Positions 1-8,115 of a DNA stretch of 24,782 nucleotides are shown piece by piece (position 1 is the stretch's first letter; the number at the start of each line of letters is the position of its first letter). The stretch lies in the NCBI GenBank assembly GCA_030141605.1, contig JAQGDQ010001106.1, forward strand, positions 37,501-62,282. The letters are read 5' to 3'. Below the pieces are notes generated by a model. That model was given only the letters and a program-made list of their open reading frames with translations. It searched no databases and had not been told where the DNA came from. The stretch comes from Tubiluchus corallicola. Its lineage: Eukaryota; Priapulida; Priapulimorpha; Priapulimorphida; Tubiluchidae. The translations under genes were made by a program, and so were the position numbers.

Positions 1-108
1 GAGTATCCGAGGTAATTATTATTTAATCTAAGCTTTGATTTAAAGTAAGCTATTGTAGTTTTCAATATTCTCAACTAATGTTTACACAATCATCCGGTTT
101 TCCTTTAA
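1..108 (+). mobile_element. Right end of a TTAA-target MITE (truncated by window edge)
   Basis: The first 108 bases match the last 124 bases of the complete MITE at 1685-2240, starting at the shared GAGTATCCGAGG and ending in the inverted terminus CCGGTTTTCCTTTAA. This copy lacks a short block (TTTTAGAGCATTC and neighbours) found in the 2117-2240 and 20030-20108 copies. The left end lies outside the window. It is non-coding. Assignment to a TTAA-duplicating class (piggyBac or Kolobok type) is inferred from the TTAA at the end. Confidence 0.8.
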
Positions 109-1056
109 CATCAGAGATGGAGTAACTGCGCTGTGCCAGTTCTACCTATTACGATGAACTGTGAAACTTTACACTAATGATCTCTTCTACGATGTGGCCT
201 GATTAAAATGAAGTTTCCTTAAGCATGAAAATGAATTAATAGACACGCATAGATGTTAAACAAAAATGTGCAGTTTGTACAACTCATGTGTTGCTGGTCC
301 ACCCGATCTGTCTTGAGCTTTCAGCAAATTAACTAATGTGGTCAGTTTACATTATTATCAATAAACAGTTGCGCAGCTGTTAGGAAAAAAAGGAACAAAC
401 TGCATTCGTCTTTCGTGATGTTTTCGCAACAATGAAAAATGAGTCTGATTTGCTGAGTATTTCCACGACCGCTCGAGATTTCGCCGGAATGTTATCAAAA
501 TGACGGTGCGTCTCAACTGAAATCATTCCTATTCACCGCTCACAGGCCTGAATATTGTGTTTGTCCATCAGAAATTTTCTCCTTTAATGTTGATGCGTTT
601 TTCCTCGAGCTCTTTCAATCTGCTGTTTTCTTTAAAAATTGCATAACGTTAAGTGCGTGTTTCCCCGGCAGTTTATCTTGCCAGCTGAGTGAAATATATC
701 GCATTTCAATGCCTCAGCGGCGCACTTCTCAAACCATAGCCGCTAGGAAATCCACTAGACAGCTGTATTAGTAAGACGACTGCTCTTTGGAAGGTTGAAT
801 GAAACTTTCTGCGATCTGGAATAAAAACTAACAGGGCGGACGTAGGTGTATGAAAAAAAGAACCATTACATGAACATTAAACAGTGATTGTCACCATCCA
901 TCGTAACCACTACCGCCAGCAACACCTATGTAAGGTCATCGACATATAAATCTTTCTCTAACTAGTCAATAGATGGCACTGTGTTTTTGCAAATAATGAT
1001 TCCTCAGGCGCCGGAAGGAGTTTTCAATTCCCCCACACAATTTAAATACACTATTT
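109..1056. other. Non-coding stretch, no gene seen
   Basis: AT-rich sequence with stops in all frames, no splice-flanked ORF and no obvious tandem repeat. It is probably intronic, because the receptor exon at 4679-5086 is transcribed leftward with its donor facing this side. The only motif I would flag is TAGATGGCACTGTG near 972. Confidence 0.5.
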
Positions 1057-1140
1057 CTAACCTTAACCCTAACCCTAACATTATTCCTAACCCAACTTTC
1101 ACCCTAGCCCTAACCCCAACCCCAACCTTAACCCTAACCC
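1057..1140. repeat. Interstitial telomere-type repeat (CCCTAA)n, degenerate
   Basis: About fourteen 5-7-bp units of CCCTAA and close variants (CCTTAA, CCCCAA, CCTAGC), on the C-rich strand. CCCTAA/TTAGGG is the ancestral metazoan telomere repeat. The tract is imperfect and sits in unique-looking sequence, so it is an internal array and not a chromosome end. Confidence 0.8.
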
Positions 1141-1684
1141 GTTTCACGAACTAGTAAACTTTACTGGTGTCGCCGTCTACCAATGTTATTGTTGAATTAT
1201 GAGAACCTTTAACAATATTAGATGCTCTGCTACCATGTTTTCGAGCTGGTCAGGTAAAACACCCACACCTCCCCACCCCCATACGCCCGGCATTGGTTTC
1301 AATTTTTCAAAATCGAAGAACAGCAAGATATTGGCTTCACACTTTTGCCTCTAATTGAAGAAGAATGTTATAGCGTTTCGCTTCTTGCAAAAAGGTGTCA
1401 TCGAGACGCGTTCATAGAATTGTAATTGCTCTCAGAGTGTAAGTAAACAAAACCTAGCCAAAGCTCAAAAGGTTTCTCCTCTTGTACCAATAGTACAGTA
1501 ATTATCATTTGCTAAAGTTTTGACTACCAGGTGACGGAAATGAATCTACTACATTCCAATGTATCAGAAATAAAAAACCGCATCTCAGGCAAGCCTCGCT
1601 TCCACTTTTTTTATGGAATTTTGTAAGTTTGTGGTCTTCGAGTTTAGAGTCGGGGTGCCGGCTTTATTTTGACTACAGATTATG
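1141..1684. other. Non-coding stretch, no gene seen
   Basis: No ORF above background and no recognisable RNA gene. It contains a C-rich run near 1262-1285 (CACCTCCCCACCCCC) and otherwise ordinary AT-rich intronic-looking sequence up to the MITE that starts at 1685. Confidence 0.5.
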
Positions 1685-2240
1685 TTAAAAGAAGACCGGA
1701 CGATTGTTTAGACTCAATCTCACTTTAATTTACTGTCCAAAATACACATTTTCTTGCCTATAAAAGTTAACAATTGTTCCTTATATTTGAATAATTAGCT
1801 TAGAAACTTAATTAACAGCAACCGAACACAGCTATTGCTTACGTCAGGAACTAACCACAGTTTGTGCAATGCCAGGCGTCTTCTCTTGCGCGTCAAGCAC
1901 ATTTGAATAAGTGTTACAGTACTGTTTAAACGCATGATGTCACGAAAAATGGGCTTTACATCTTATGACGTCAGAAACTAACACAGCAGTTCATGATCAT
2001 GGTTCTCACGGTACCGCCTTCTATTTGTCGGCCACGCGCATGTGACAAAAAGGTGCCATTGCCAATCTTAGTAGATTCACTGAGCCGCGCGTAGCTCTGA
2101 AAGTTTAACAAAATTTGAGTATCCGAGGTAATTATTATTTAATCTAAGCTTTGATTTAAAAAAGCTATTGTAGTTTTCAATATTTTAGAGCATTCTTTAT
2201 TCTGAACTCATGTTTATACAATCATCCGGTTTTTCTTTAA
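1685..2240. mobile_element. Complete non-autonomous TTAA-target DNA transposon (MITE), 556 bp
   Basis: The left end reads TTAAAAGAAGACCGG and the reverse complement of the right end reads TTAAAGAAAAACCGG; over 22 bases the two ends agree at 19. TTAA is present at both edges, the duplication known for piggyBac and Kolobok elements. The interior has no ORF, so any transposase must act in trans. The first 330 bases are repeated at 11722-12060, and the last 124 at 1-108 and in part at 20030-20108. The interior carries TTAATTAA, TGACGTCA-type sites (about 1972) and TTGTGCAAT (about 1863). Superfamily remains open because the subterminal bases do not match canonical piggyBac ends. Confidence 0.85.
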
Positions 2241-2854
2241 AGTATTGTTTGAAACATACAAATCGGAAAATTCTACGCAAGCCTGTAACAAATATTACGA
2301 ACGCAAGTTCATGAATGTCGAAACTTAACAGTTTAATGTCAATGTCTCCGCTTGATATTTTGTTTTTAAAACAAAGCGCTCACAAATCGCGGTTACTATA
2401 TCATACGTATTCGCGATTTTGCAAAATATTTTAAACCATTGAAATACCATACCGACAAGCATGTTTGTAGAAAACACGAGCGAAGCGTGAACTGAGGCTA
2501 ACTCGATTTAATTCGATTCGCGTCGATTCGGCGATGTGCGGTTTGTTTATATGATTCGAGTTAATTCAATTTTATTCCATTCACTTTCATTGTAATTTGA
2601 TTGATTTTAAAGTCACGTGGACATTGTTAGGCCAAAGGACGTGATACGATATGATTCTAGTACGTGATATAATGTGATGTGATATTATATGTCTGTAGAA
2701 GTTTTTTCAAGTTTGTTATGCGGCGCCGTTGGCGTGATGTGAATTCATTTGTAATGCAGGGGTGGTCGTAGTGGTGGTTGTGGTGGCACCGTGGCAGTAG
2801 TGGGTGGCAGTATTGTGATGATGATAACGGCGATAATATTAAAGTGGTAATTAT
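2241..2854. other. Non-coding stretch, no gene seen
   Basis: AT-rich, with a degenerate run of GATTCGA/TTCGATT words around 2500-2580 (CTCGATTTAATTCGATTCGC and similar). No coding or RNA feature is supported. Confidence 0.45.
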
Positions 2855-2888
2855 GCCGATCATTACGACGACCATGAGGACGATGACA

Positions 2889-2931
<43 letters not shown>

Positions 2932-3066
2932 CAATGATAATAATGATAAAGACGACGACGACGATGATGATGATGATGATGATGGTGACGACGACGACGA
3001 CGATAATGATGCTGATGATGCTGATGACAATGATGATAACGATGACGACGACGACGATGATGATGG
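2855..3066. repeat. (GAT)n/(GAC)n trinucleotide microsatellite
   Basis: Mostly GATGAT with GAC and AAT interruptions; the purest part is about 2888-2931. All three frames on both strands stay open because of the period, giving poly-Met, poly-His/Arg and poly-Ile/Val translations. These are artefacts of the repeat and not proteins. Confidence 0.95.
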
Positions 3067-3975
3067 AGAAGTTGATTAAAGGCAAGACTCACTGATCATA
3101 ATGGTAACATTGAGGAAAGTACATAACCGTTTAGTAGATTTAGTAGATGATGCCTTTGAACTCTACCTGCCTTGTTCTATACCTGCTGTCTCTATGGCTT
3201 CCTATAGTGTAAGTATAAATCTCTCTGTTAATTGGGACAAGTGATACTTATCTCATTACAAGCCGCCTACATGTACCTCTGTACTCCTCCTAATCCGTCA
3301 TCATAATTTAATCAGAAAACCAGCTGACCGGGGGGTTAAGCTTCGTAAGGTCGATGAAAGTCGAGAGGGAATCTTGTTATAAAACTTTATTGACCGTTTG
3401 ACTGGACTGTGCGTGTGTGTGTGTAGTACAACAAGCGATACGCCAAACCGTCTCAAAATTAATGAGAAATAATGCGTTAACGTGGCAGTAATAGCTAGCA
3501 ACCGTCATCCAAACGGTGGATGAAAGGATATAAATATTGTCACATATTCTGCTGAGGCAAACATATCAAACGAATAAGTCAACTTTCAAACAATTTTTTC
3601 CTCAGGAATAGCAATTTAATTACTAGCAAAAGAACACCAAGATAATGGTAAAACTTCATATGCTCATATTGATACGTTTTGAGGCATATTTACACTCCAG
3701 TTAGAACAATTGAACGACCTAGAAAGGAAAAATCAAAACTGCAAATACCCTACACAAATGTCAATGCTAATGAAGATTGATTCATTTTATGTCAGTTTGA
3801 TGTTTGCTTCTGTTGTGTTTTGTTTCTCTCGGAAGAAAACCAGAAAACACTTCATCAAATTAAACTAGTTTATTATGCGAGAATTCTGCAACACAAAAAT
3901 ATGAAGGAACGTGAAATGTTTACAGTAAACGTGAAAATCTGGAAAACTTTTAAGCGTATCTGAGGATACAAGAAT
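3067..3975. other. Non-coding stretch, no gene seen
   Basis: No homologous ORF, RNA gene or tandem repeat beyond a short GTGTGTGTGT run near 3413-3424. Probably intron of the minus-strand receptor gene, ending at the GAGA tract of the heat-shock-type promoter. Confidence 0.45.
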
Positions 3976-4260
3976 GAGAGAGAGTCAGAAGATGTGCGTG
4001 TGTGCCAATACTTCAGCGGCCAGTTTCGCCTTATATATCAGTGCCAGAGAATATTCTAGAAAAAAACTTCTAGAAGGTAAGACGATTGTTCTACTATATA
4101 ATGGAACATGAACATTCTACAATATTCTATTTAATTCTAGAAGATGCCAGCGATCTCCACAACAGCTTCATTGGTCATTGGGTTTTTCTGACTGATGACG
4201 TAGGGTAAGGCCCTCCCGGAATGTATAAAATGAAGGAAAACATTTTTTACGTTATCATAG
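3976..4260 (+). promoter_or_regulatory. Heat-shock-type promoter: GAGA tract, HSE cluster, CCAAT boxes, TATA box
   Basis: Elements in order on the plus strand: GAGAGAGAG at 3976-3984; a cluster of heat-shock-factor pentamers (nGAAn/nTTCn) at 4048-4143; two inverted CCAAT boxes (ATTGG) at 4170-4174 and 4177-4181; a CRE-like TGACGTA at 4196-4202; TATAAA at 4224-4229. The cluster has three TTCTAGAA palindromes (4054-4061, 4068-4075, 4135-4142), a contiguous three-pentamer HSE at 4048-4062 and another contiguous pair at 4109-4118. HSF trimers bind alternating nGAAn pentamers, and GAGA + HSE + TATA is the known layout of hsp70-class promoters. A start site near 4255 is inferred from the TATA spacing. 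No HSP reading frame follows; downstream lie a 50-bp duplicated leader and then the antisense of the receptor exon. It could be a displaced hsp promoter, the promoter of a heat-inducible non-coding RNA, or part of a mobile element. Confidence 0.75.
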
Positions 4261-4343
4261 GTGCCGTTCTTCAAAATCAACTTTCCTTCATAAATTTTCC
4301 GATTCTAAATTCGTTCTTTAGTTGCATAAAAACTTTTATTTTT

Positions 4344-4443
4344 ACTTCCACAAGTTCCACTTCTACTTAATTTAAGAGAGTTTATTGTCCTCTTCTTCTA
4401 CAAGTTCCACTTCTACTTATTTAAAAAAAGTTTCTTGTCTTCT
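4344..4443 (+). repeat. Two-copy 50-bp tandem duplication in the presumed leader
   Basis: CAAGTTCCACTTCTACTTA occurs at 4351 and again at 4401, within a 50-bp pyrimidine-rich unit running roughly 4344-4393 and 4394-4443. A third partial CTTCTACT start follows. It lies 90-190 bases downstream of the predicted start of the heat-shock-type promoter, so it would be 5' leader of that transcript. No ORF is continuous with it. Confidence 0.75.
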
Positions 4444-4678
4444 TCTACTGCATGTATCATTTACGGTTGGACTTGCAATGAGATTCTGTCTCAGCAGTGA
4501 AATTTAAATACAGTATCACTCGATATTTACGACAAAATTAAAATTTCTCTACCTTTCTTGCAACTGTATGCTTTTGCAAATGTGTTTATAGATTTTTGGT
4601 ACTTTTTATACATTTCAGTAATCTGATTATTATTAAAAACGTTGGCCAAATATGAATGAAACTTCAGGTGTCACCTAC

Positions 4679-5086
4679 CTCGTTGTAAACGGCAAAAGGC
4701 ATGACGAAAACTCCCACCATAATGTCAGCGATAGCCAGACTGACTATGAAGTAATTAGTGACGCTCTTCAGACTCTTCTCCCTGTAGACACTCATCACAA
4801 CCAGGATGTTACCAAAAGCAGTGATTAGTGGAAAGATGATTAAGAGGAGGGCCCACCAAGCCCTCTCACTGCTCAAGTTTGGTGGCGACACGGTAAAGTT
4901 GAGGTAATCATTTGTCGACAGACAGTCAGTGCAGTTCGAAAAAGAATCGTTGAAGTCGCTTGTGAACTCAGTCGTGGTCAGAACGTCAAGTTCTTCGCTT
5001 GTTTCAGGAGGTCCAGTGGTGCTCTGGCGCATTGCCTCCAAGAACTTCAAGTCTGTGGTCAGATCTATCCGCAACGGATAATCCAT
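4679..5086 (-). CDS. Dop2R: D2-like dopamine receptor (class A GPCR), first coding exon, partial
   Basis: This exon encodes the first 136 residues of a rhodopsin-family biogenic-amine receptor. Dopamine D2-like receptors sit in the plasma membrane and usually couple to Gi/o. Residues 1-73 are an extracellular tail with four N-glycosylation sequons (NDS, NCT, NFT, NLS). TM1 follows, with WALLLIIFPL and the class-A GN pair (N1.50), then the first loop SVYREKSLKSVTNYF. TM2 carries SLAIAD (D2.50, the sodium-site Asp) and VMPFAVY. The TNYFIVSLAIAD stretch and WAL/FPL/FGN pattern are typical of D2-like receptors. I chose the ATG at 5086-5084 because its context is AACCATGG, an ideal Kozak site; the longer open frame above it begins with TTG and is closed by TAG. 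The exon ends GAG|GTAGGTGA, with intron GT at 4678-4677. From memory, vertebrate DRD2 also has an intron at this point of the protein. The remaining exons are off the left edge. A related amine receptor is the main alternative. Confidence 0.87.
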
Positions 5087-6475
5087 GGTTAAGATCAAAC
5101 GTTTTTGCTTCAAAATAGCATTTCTTTTCTAGTTGTTAACTGATTCTCGCCGATGGTTCATTAAACAAAATCACAACTAATGCTATTATCATCTCCATTC
5201 AGTGACGTTAATTACATAGAAACATTAATTATTTTCACGGTTCACAATTCTCTTCTTTCGTTAGAACTGAAACGTTATACAACTGTTGCTTCTTGTCCAG
5301 CAAATTGTGATGTTAAATGTTCTGGTCATCAATGTTATCAGTCGCTTATTCCATTTCACAAATTACTGGCACTTCACAACGATGGCTGCGTGCGGCCATA
5401 GAACTCTCCTTGATTTCTGTAAAAGCAAAAATAACATTTACAGTTTTAAAATTTGTGTAAATAAATCATTCAAGAGCCGAGAGCAACAACATGGTTGTCG
5501 ACAAACAGCTGTCGAGTAAGCCATACATCATAATGGACATTCGCTACATGACATCTGCTGGAGTCTTTACAAGAATCGATGGGCAGGAGATTTTGAATAT
5601 GGACATTAATATCAAGAAAGTTCGTCATTAAATGCGCAAATTTATCTGAGTTGATGAAGGTTTATCATTAAGTATGGCCATGTTGGTTTTCTCTTCTCCT
5701 GGTTATATTTATTTTTTATTTCTTTCTGTTCATTTATAAAAATTCAGTGATAAAAGCAGAAAATCGGCAAGCGAAAAGCGATTATCCTGTCCGCCGGACT
5801 AATTAACAAATTAAAATTCGCTAAATTTAAACTACAGGAGTAAAAGTAATTTAAATAAAAAGAAAATTTCATAAATCACAAAAGATTAAAACATGAGCTA
5901 AGCATGAAAATTACTTAGTTTGCAGAAGGCACGATCAATGTATATATAACTTATCATATAAAAGGATTAAATATATCTATGACAATATATACAATATATC
6001 TATGACGTTTATGTAATATGCGGATGCGGATGCGTTTTTCATCTGCGGAACAGCCTGCCAAAAAAAGACCAATCTTGTACAGTCGTTTGCTGGTACGTTA
6101 TGTCTTCTATCTACTCTATCTTCTATCTACTATACACGTCAGCTCATGTAAGGAGCAAACCAAAGTATCATTTGAGAAGCTGAATGTTTAACAATAACTA
6201 GCTTTAGGCCTACAGTTGACTCTGTAGTAACGCTGATCACCGTCCCGACTAAGAAGCAATCTAAGGATGATGCTTTGAGAATTTGCTGTTAACCATTTTT
6301 GTAACAAAATAAATAAAGCTGATGCAGACTGTGTTTTCTTTAAGTATATTCAATTATCAAGCACAGTATATTGATTTTGCTAATTTTAATACACCCGAGG
6401 TAAGGTGATATACCCCACCTATAGTGAGTGGACCAGACATTCGTATAATTTTTTGTATGTTTGTTCTTGTTGTTG
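5087..6475. other. Upstream flank / 5'UTR side of receptor exon; no second gene seen
   Basis: Immediately upstream of the receptor ATG (minus strand) the sequence holds in-frame stops. No strong acceptor is obvious, only a weak CTAG/A at about 5130, so the extent of 5'UTR is unknown. The rest is AT-rich with short imperfect repeats (ATATATCTATGAC twice near 5970-6005; CTTCTATCTACT near 6104-6130). The small ORFs here have no recognisable motif. Confidence 0.45.
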
Positions 6476-6607
6476 CTGTTGCTGCTGTTAAAGTTGTTGT
6501 GTTGTTGCAACAGGTGCTGCCGCCGCTGCTGTTGTCATTGTTCTTGTAGCAAAACGGTCGTACAAAACTAAATTCAGTGTTTCTACATTGAAACCGTTAA
6601 AAATGTT
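6476..6607 (+). repeat. Left arm of an inverted repeat enclosing a MITE
   Basis: This segment reappears in reverse complement at 7454-7566. Shared landmarks include GTTAAAGTTGTTGTGTTGTT, GCAACAGGTGCTG, TGTCATTGTTCTTGTAG and AAATTCAGTGTTTCTACATTG. The left arm has about 12 extra bases (CCGCCGCTGCTG) that look like triplet slippage. Between the arms lie the 6644-7229 MITE and a CA microsatellite. Confidence 0.8.
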
Positions 6608-6643
6608 TGGACATCCCTGCTGTAGTCGTACTTGCCGGATTGT

Positions 6644-7229
6644 TTAAAGGAATGATTTTTCATATACTACCCCATTCTCAAATACGACAAAAAGTATGCA
6701 TTTTAACACTATTACATTGCAAAAGCGGTTCTGATAATTAAATAATAGATTAAAAATTTAATTAACGGCGGACGAGCCCCACTATTGATGACGTCACAAG
6801 CTAATATAATTTTCAACAGCAAAAATGTTGCACGTGTTTGTAAAAGAGAAAACTGAAGTACCATGCTACTGTAATATTCAGTGTGTTGTACTAATATAAT
6901 TGTTTTAAGATAAAAATTCAAATTTCAAAAGTACCGCTGTGCTGGCGCATGAGCTGTCGAAAGTGTGTAGTACGTCACAAACTAATACATCTGATCTGAG
7001 ACGTACAGCACCTATTTTGTGCAATGCGCTTCCGAAATGCAGGCGTCTGGAAGCGAATGGCAAAATGCATGTAACAAGGAAGAACTAGTGGCGTAAACGC
7101 GAAATTGTGTTTGTGTGGTAATAATTCTTTCACGTAAGTCGTTCTTGAAAAAACAGCGTGTTTACTTTCAATATTTTAAAATAGACTGTTTTGACCTACA
7201 GTTTAAGATTTGGCACGGTTTTACTTTAA
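6644..7229. mobile_element. TTAA-target MITE, second subfamily, copy 1 (586 bp)
   Basis: It starts TTAAAGGAATGATTTTTCAT and ends CACGGTTTTACTTTAA, so TTAA is present at both edges and the outer bases are inverted relative to each other. It aligns along its length with 15224-15861. Its overall plan (TTAAAGGA end, TTAATTAA, paired ACGTCACAARCTAA blocks, GTGCAATGC followed by GCAGGCGTC) parallels the 1685-2240 element, so I treat the two as subfamilies. It has no coding capacity; the open frame at 6712-6921 on the minus strand has no motif. Confidence 0.8.
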
Positions 7230-7254
7230 GTAAAAGCACACGTACACCGTACAC

Positions 7255-7255
<1 letters not shown>

Positions 7256-7318
<63 letters not shown>

Positions 7319-7341
7319 GCACGCACGCACACACACACACA
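7256..7341. repeat. (CA)n microsatellite with CACG interruptions
   Basis: Nearly pure CA dinucleotide repeat of about 85 bases, with GCACGCACGCACGC near its right end. Its Thr-His translation is an artefact. Confidence 0.97.
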
Positions 7342-7453
7342 TAGCACTTTGCAGAATATTAAGTTGATATTAGTGTTAGAATGACTTCATATAATATTTA
7401 GCGGTAAAAAAGCATCAGACAAAATGGCGCATTATAAACAGTTTGTATAATGT

Positions 7454-7566
7454 ACATTTCAATGGCTTTCAATGTAAAAACACTGAATTTAATTTTGTGC
7501 AACCATTTACTACAAGAACAATGACAGCACCTGTTGCAACAACACAACAACTTTAACAGCAGCGAC
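7454..7566 (-). repeat. Right arm of the inverted repeat that begins at 6476
   Basis: The reverse complement matches 6476-6607 over most of its length, including GCAACAGGTGCTG and the triplet-rich edge. Beyond 7566 a short GAC/GAT-rich stretch follows that is not in the left arm. The pair could be a foldback element or two opposed copies of a dispersed repeat. Confidence 0.8.
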
Positions 7567-7759
7567 AAGAACGACAATGATGACGATGACGACCACAAAG
7601 TAACAGCGCCAGTTTTTTTGTGCAAATCGTCCCGAACAAAGCTAAAGATCGTTAAGTGCAAGAAGCTACAGTAAAAAGATGAAGATATGAATGCATGTCC
7701 AGAGCAAAGTAAGTGTTGTTCGTGTATCTCTCTGCTAATAAACTTACACAAACTACTTT

Positions 7760-7887
7760 CGATTTCGTTAATCAGATTATAACTGTGTTTGCCAGAATGT
7801 TCATAAACCATCGCAGTTTATTTCGTAACAATTATCAACTATTACAGGTAATGAGATAAAGAAATAAACGAGTGAACCAGTCTGGAC
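7760..7887 (-). repeat. Left arm of long inverted repeat around a tRNA-like SINE head
   Basis: The reverse complement of this segment matches 7994-8115 from GTCCAGACTGGTTCAC at the inner edge, through ATTACC, to TGGTTTATGAACATTCTGGC and ATAATCTGATTAA near the outer edge. Most positions agree, with small gaps. It probably represents the body of the same SINE family in the opposite orientation. Confidence 0.8.
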
Positions 7888-7936
7888 TTGGATTGCGTGC
7901 AACAAGGATGAAATCTTGGTCCTGCTCTGTCATGTT

Positions 7937-8115
7937 GAACTGGGTAGCTCAGTTGGTAGAACGTGGAGTACTAATCCCAGATTTTGGGTTCGAGTCCGGA
8001 CTGGTTCACCCCTTTCTTTCTTCAACTCATTACCCACAATGGGTAATAATTATTGTGAAATAAATCGCTATGGTTTATGAACATTCTGGCAGTCATAATC
8101 TGATTAATGAAATCG
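7937..8115 (+). mobile_element. tRNA-derived SINE: tRNA-like head plus body
   Basis: The head (7937-8008) has pol III box A TAGCTCAGTTGGTAGA at 7945-7960 and box B GGTTCGAGTCC at 7987-7997. Its ends GAACTGG and CTGGTTC can pair as a seven-pair acceptor stem with two G-U pairs. The T arm pairs 4 of 5, while D and anticodon stems are weak, so this looks like a tRNA relic (closest in feel to tRNA-Lys) and not a working tRNA gene. The body (8008-8115) continues through TTCAACTCATTACCCACAAT and TGGTTTATGAACATTCTGGC, and this part is what the left arm at 7760-7887 mirrors. Confidence 0.7.

Noticed and set aside
2657-3095. Poly-Ile/Val, poly-His/Arg and poly-Met frames
   Set aside because: Direct translations of the GAT/GAC microsatellite.
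1-4678. Further receptor exons (TM3 onward)
   Set aside because: No minus-strand open segment carries DRY or other TM3-TM7 motifs; the next exon must lie outside the window.
5087-5113. Nine-residue N-terminal extension of the receptor frame
   Set aside because: It would start at TTG; the ATG at 5086 has an ideal AACCATGG context and is preferred for a nuclear animal gene.
7937-8008. Functional tRNA gene
   Set aside because: Boxes A and B and an acceptor-like pairing exist, but D and anticodon stems are poor and the sequence continues into a SINE-like body.
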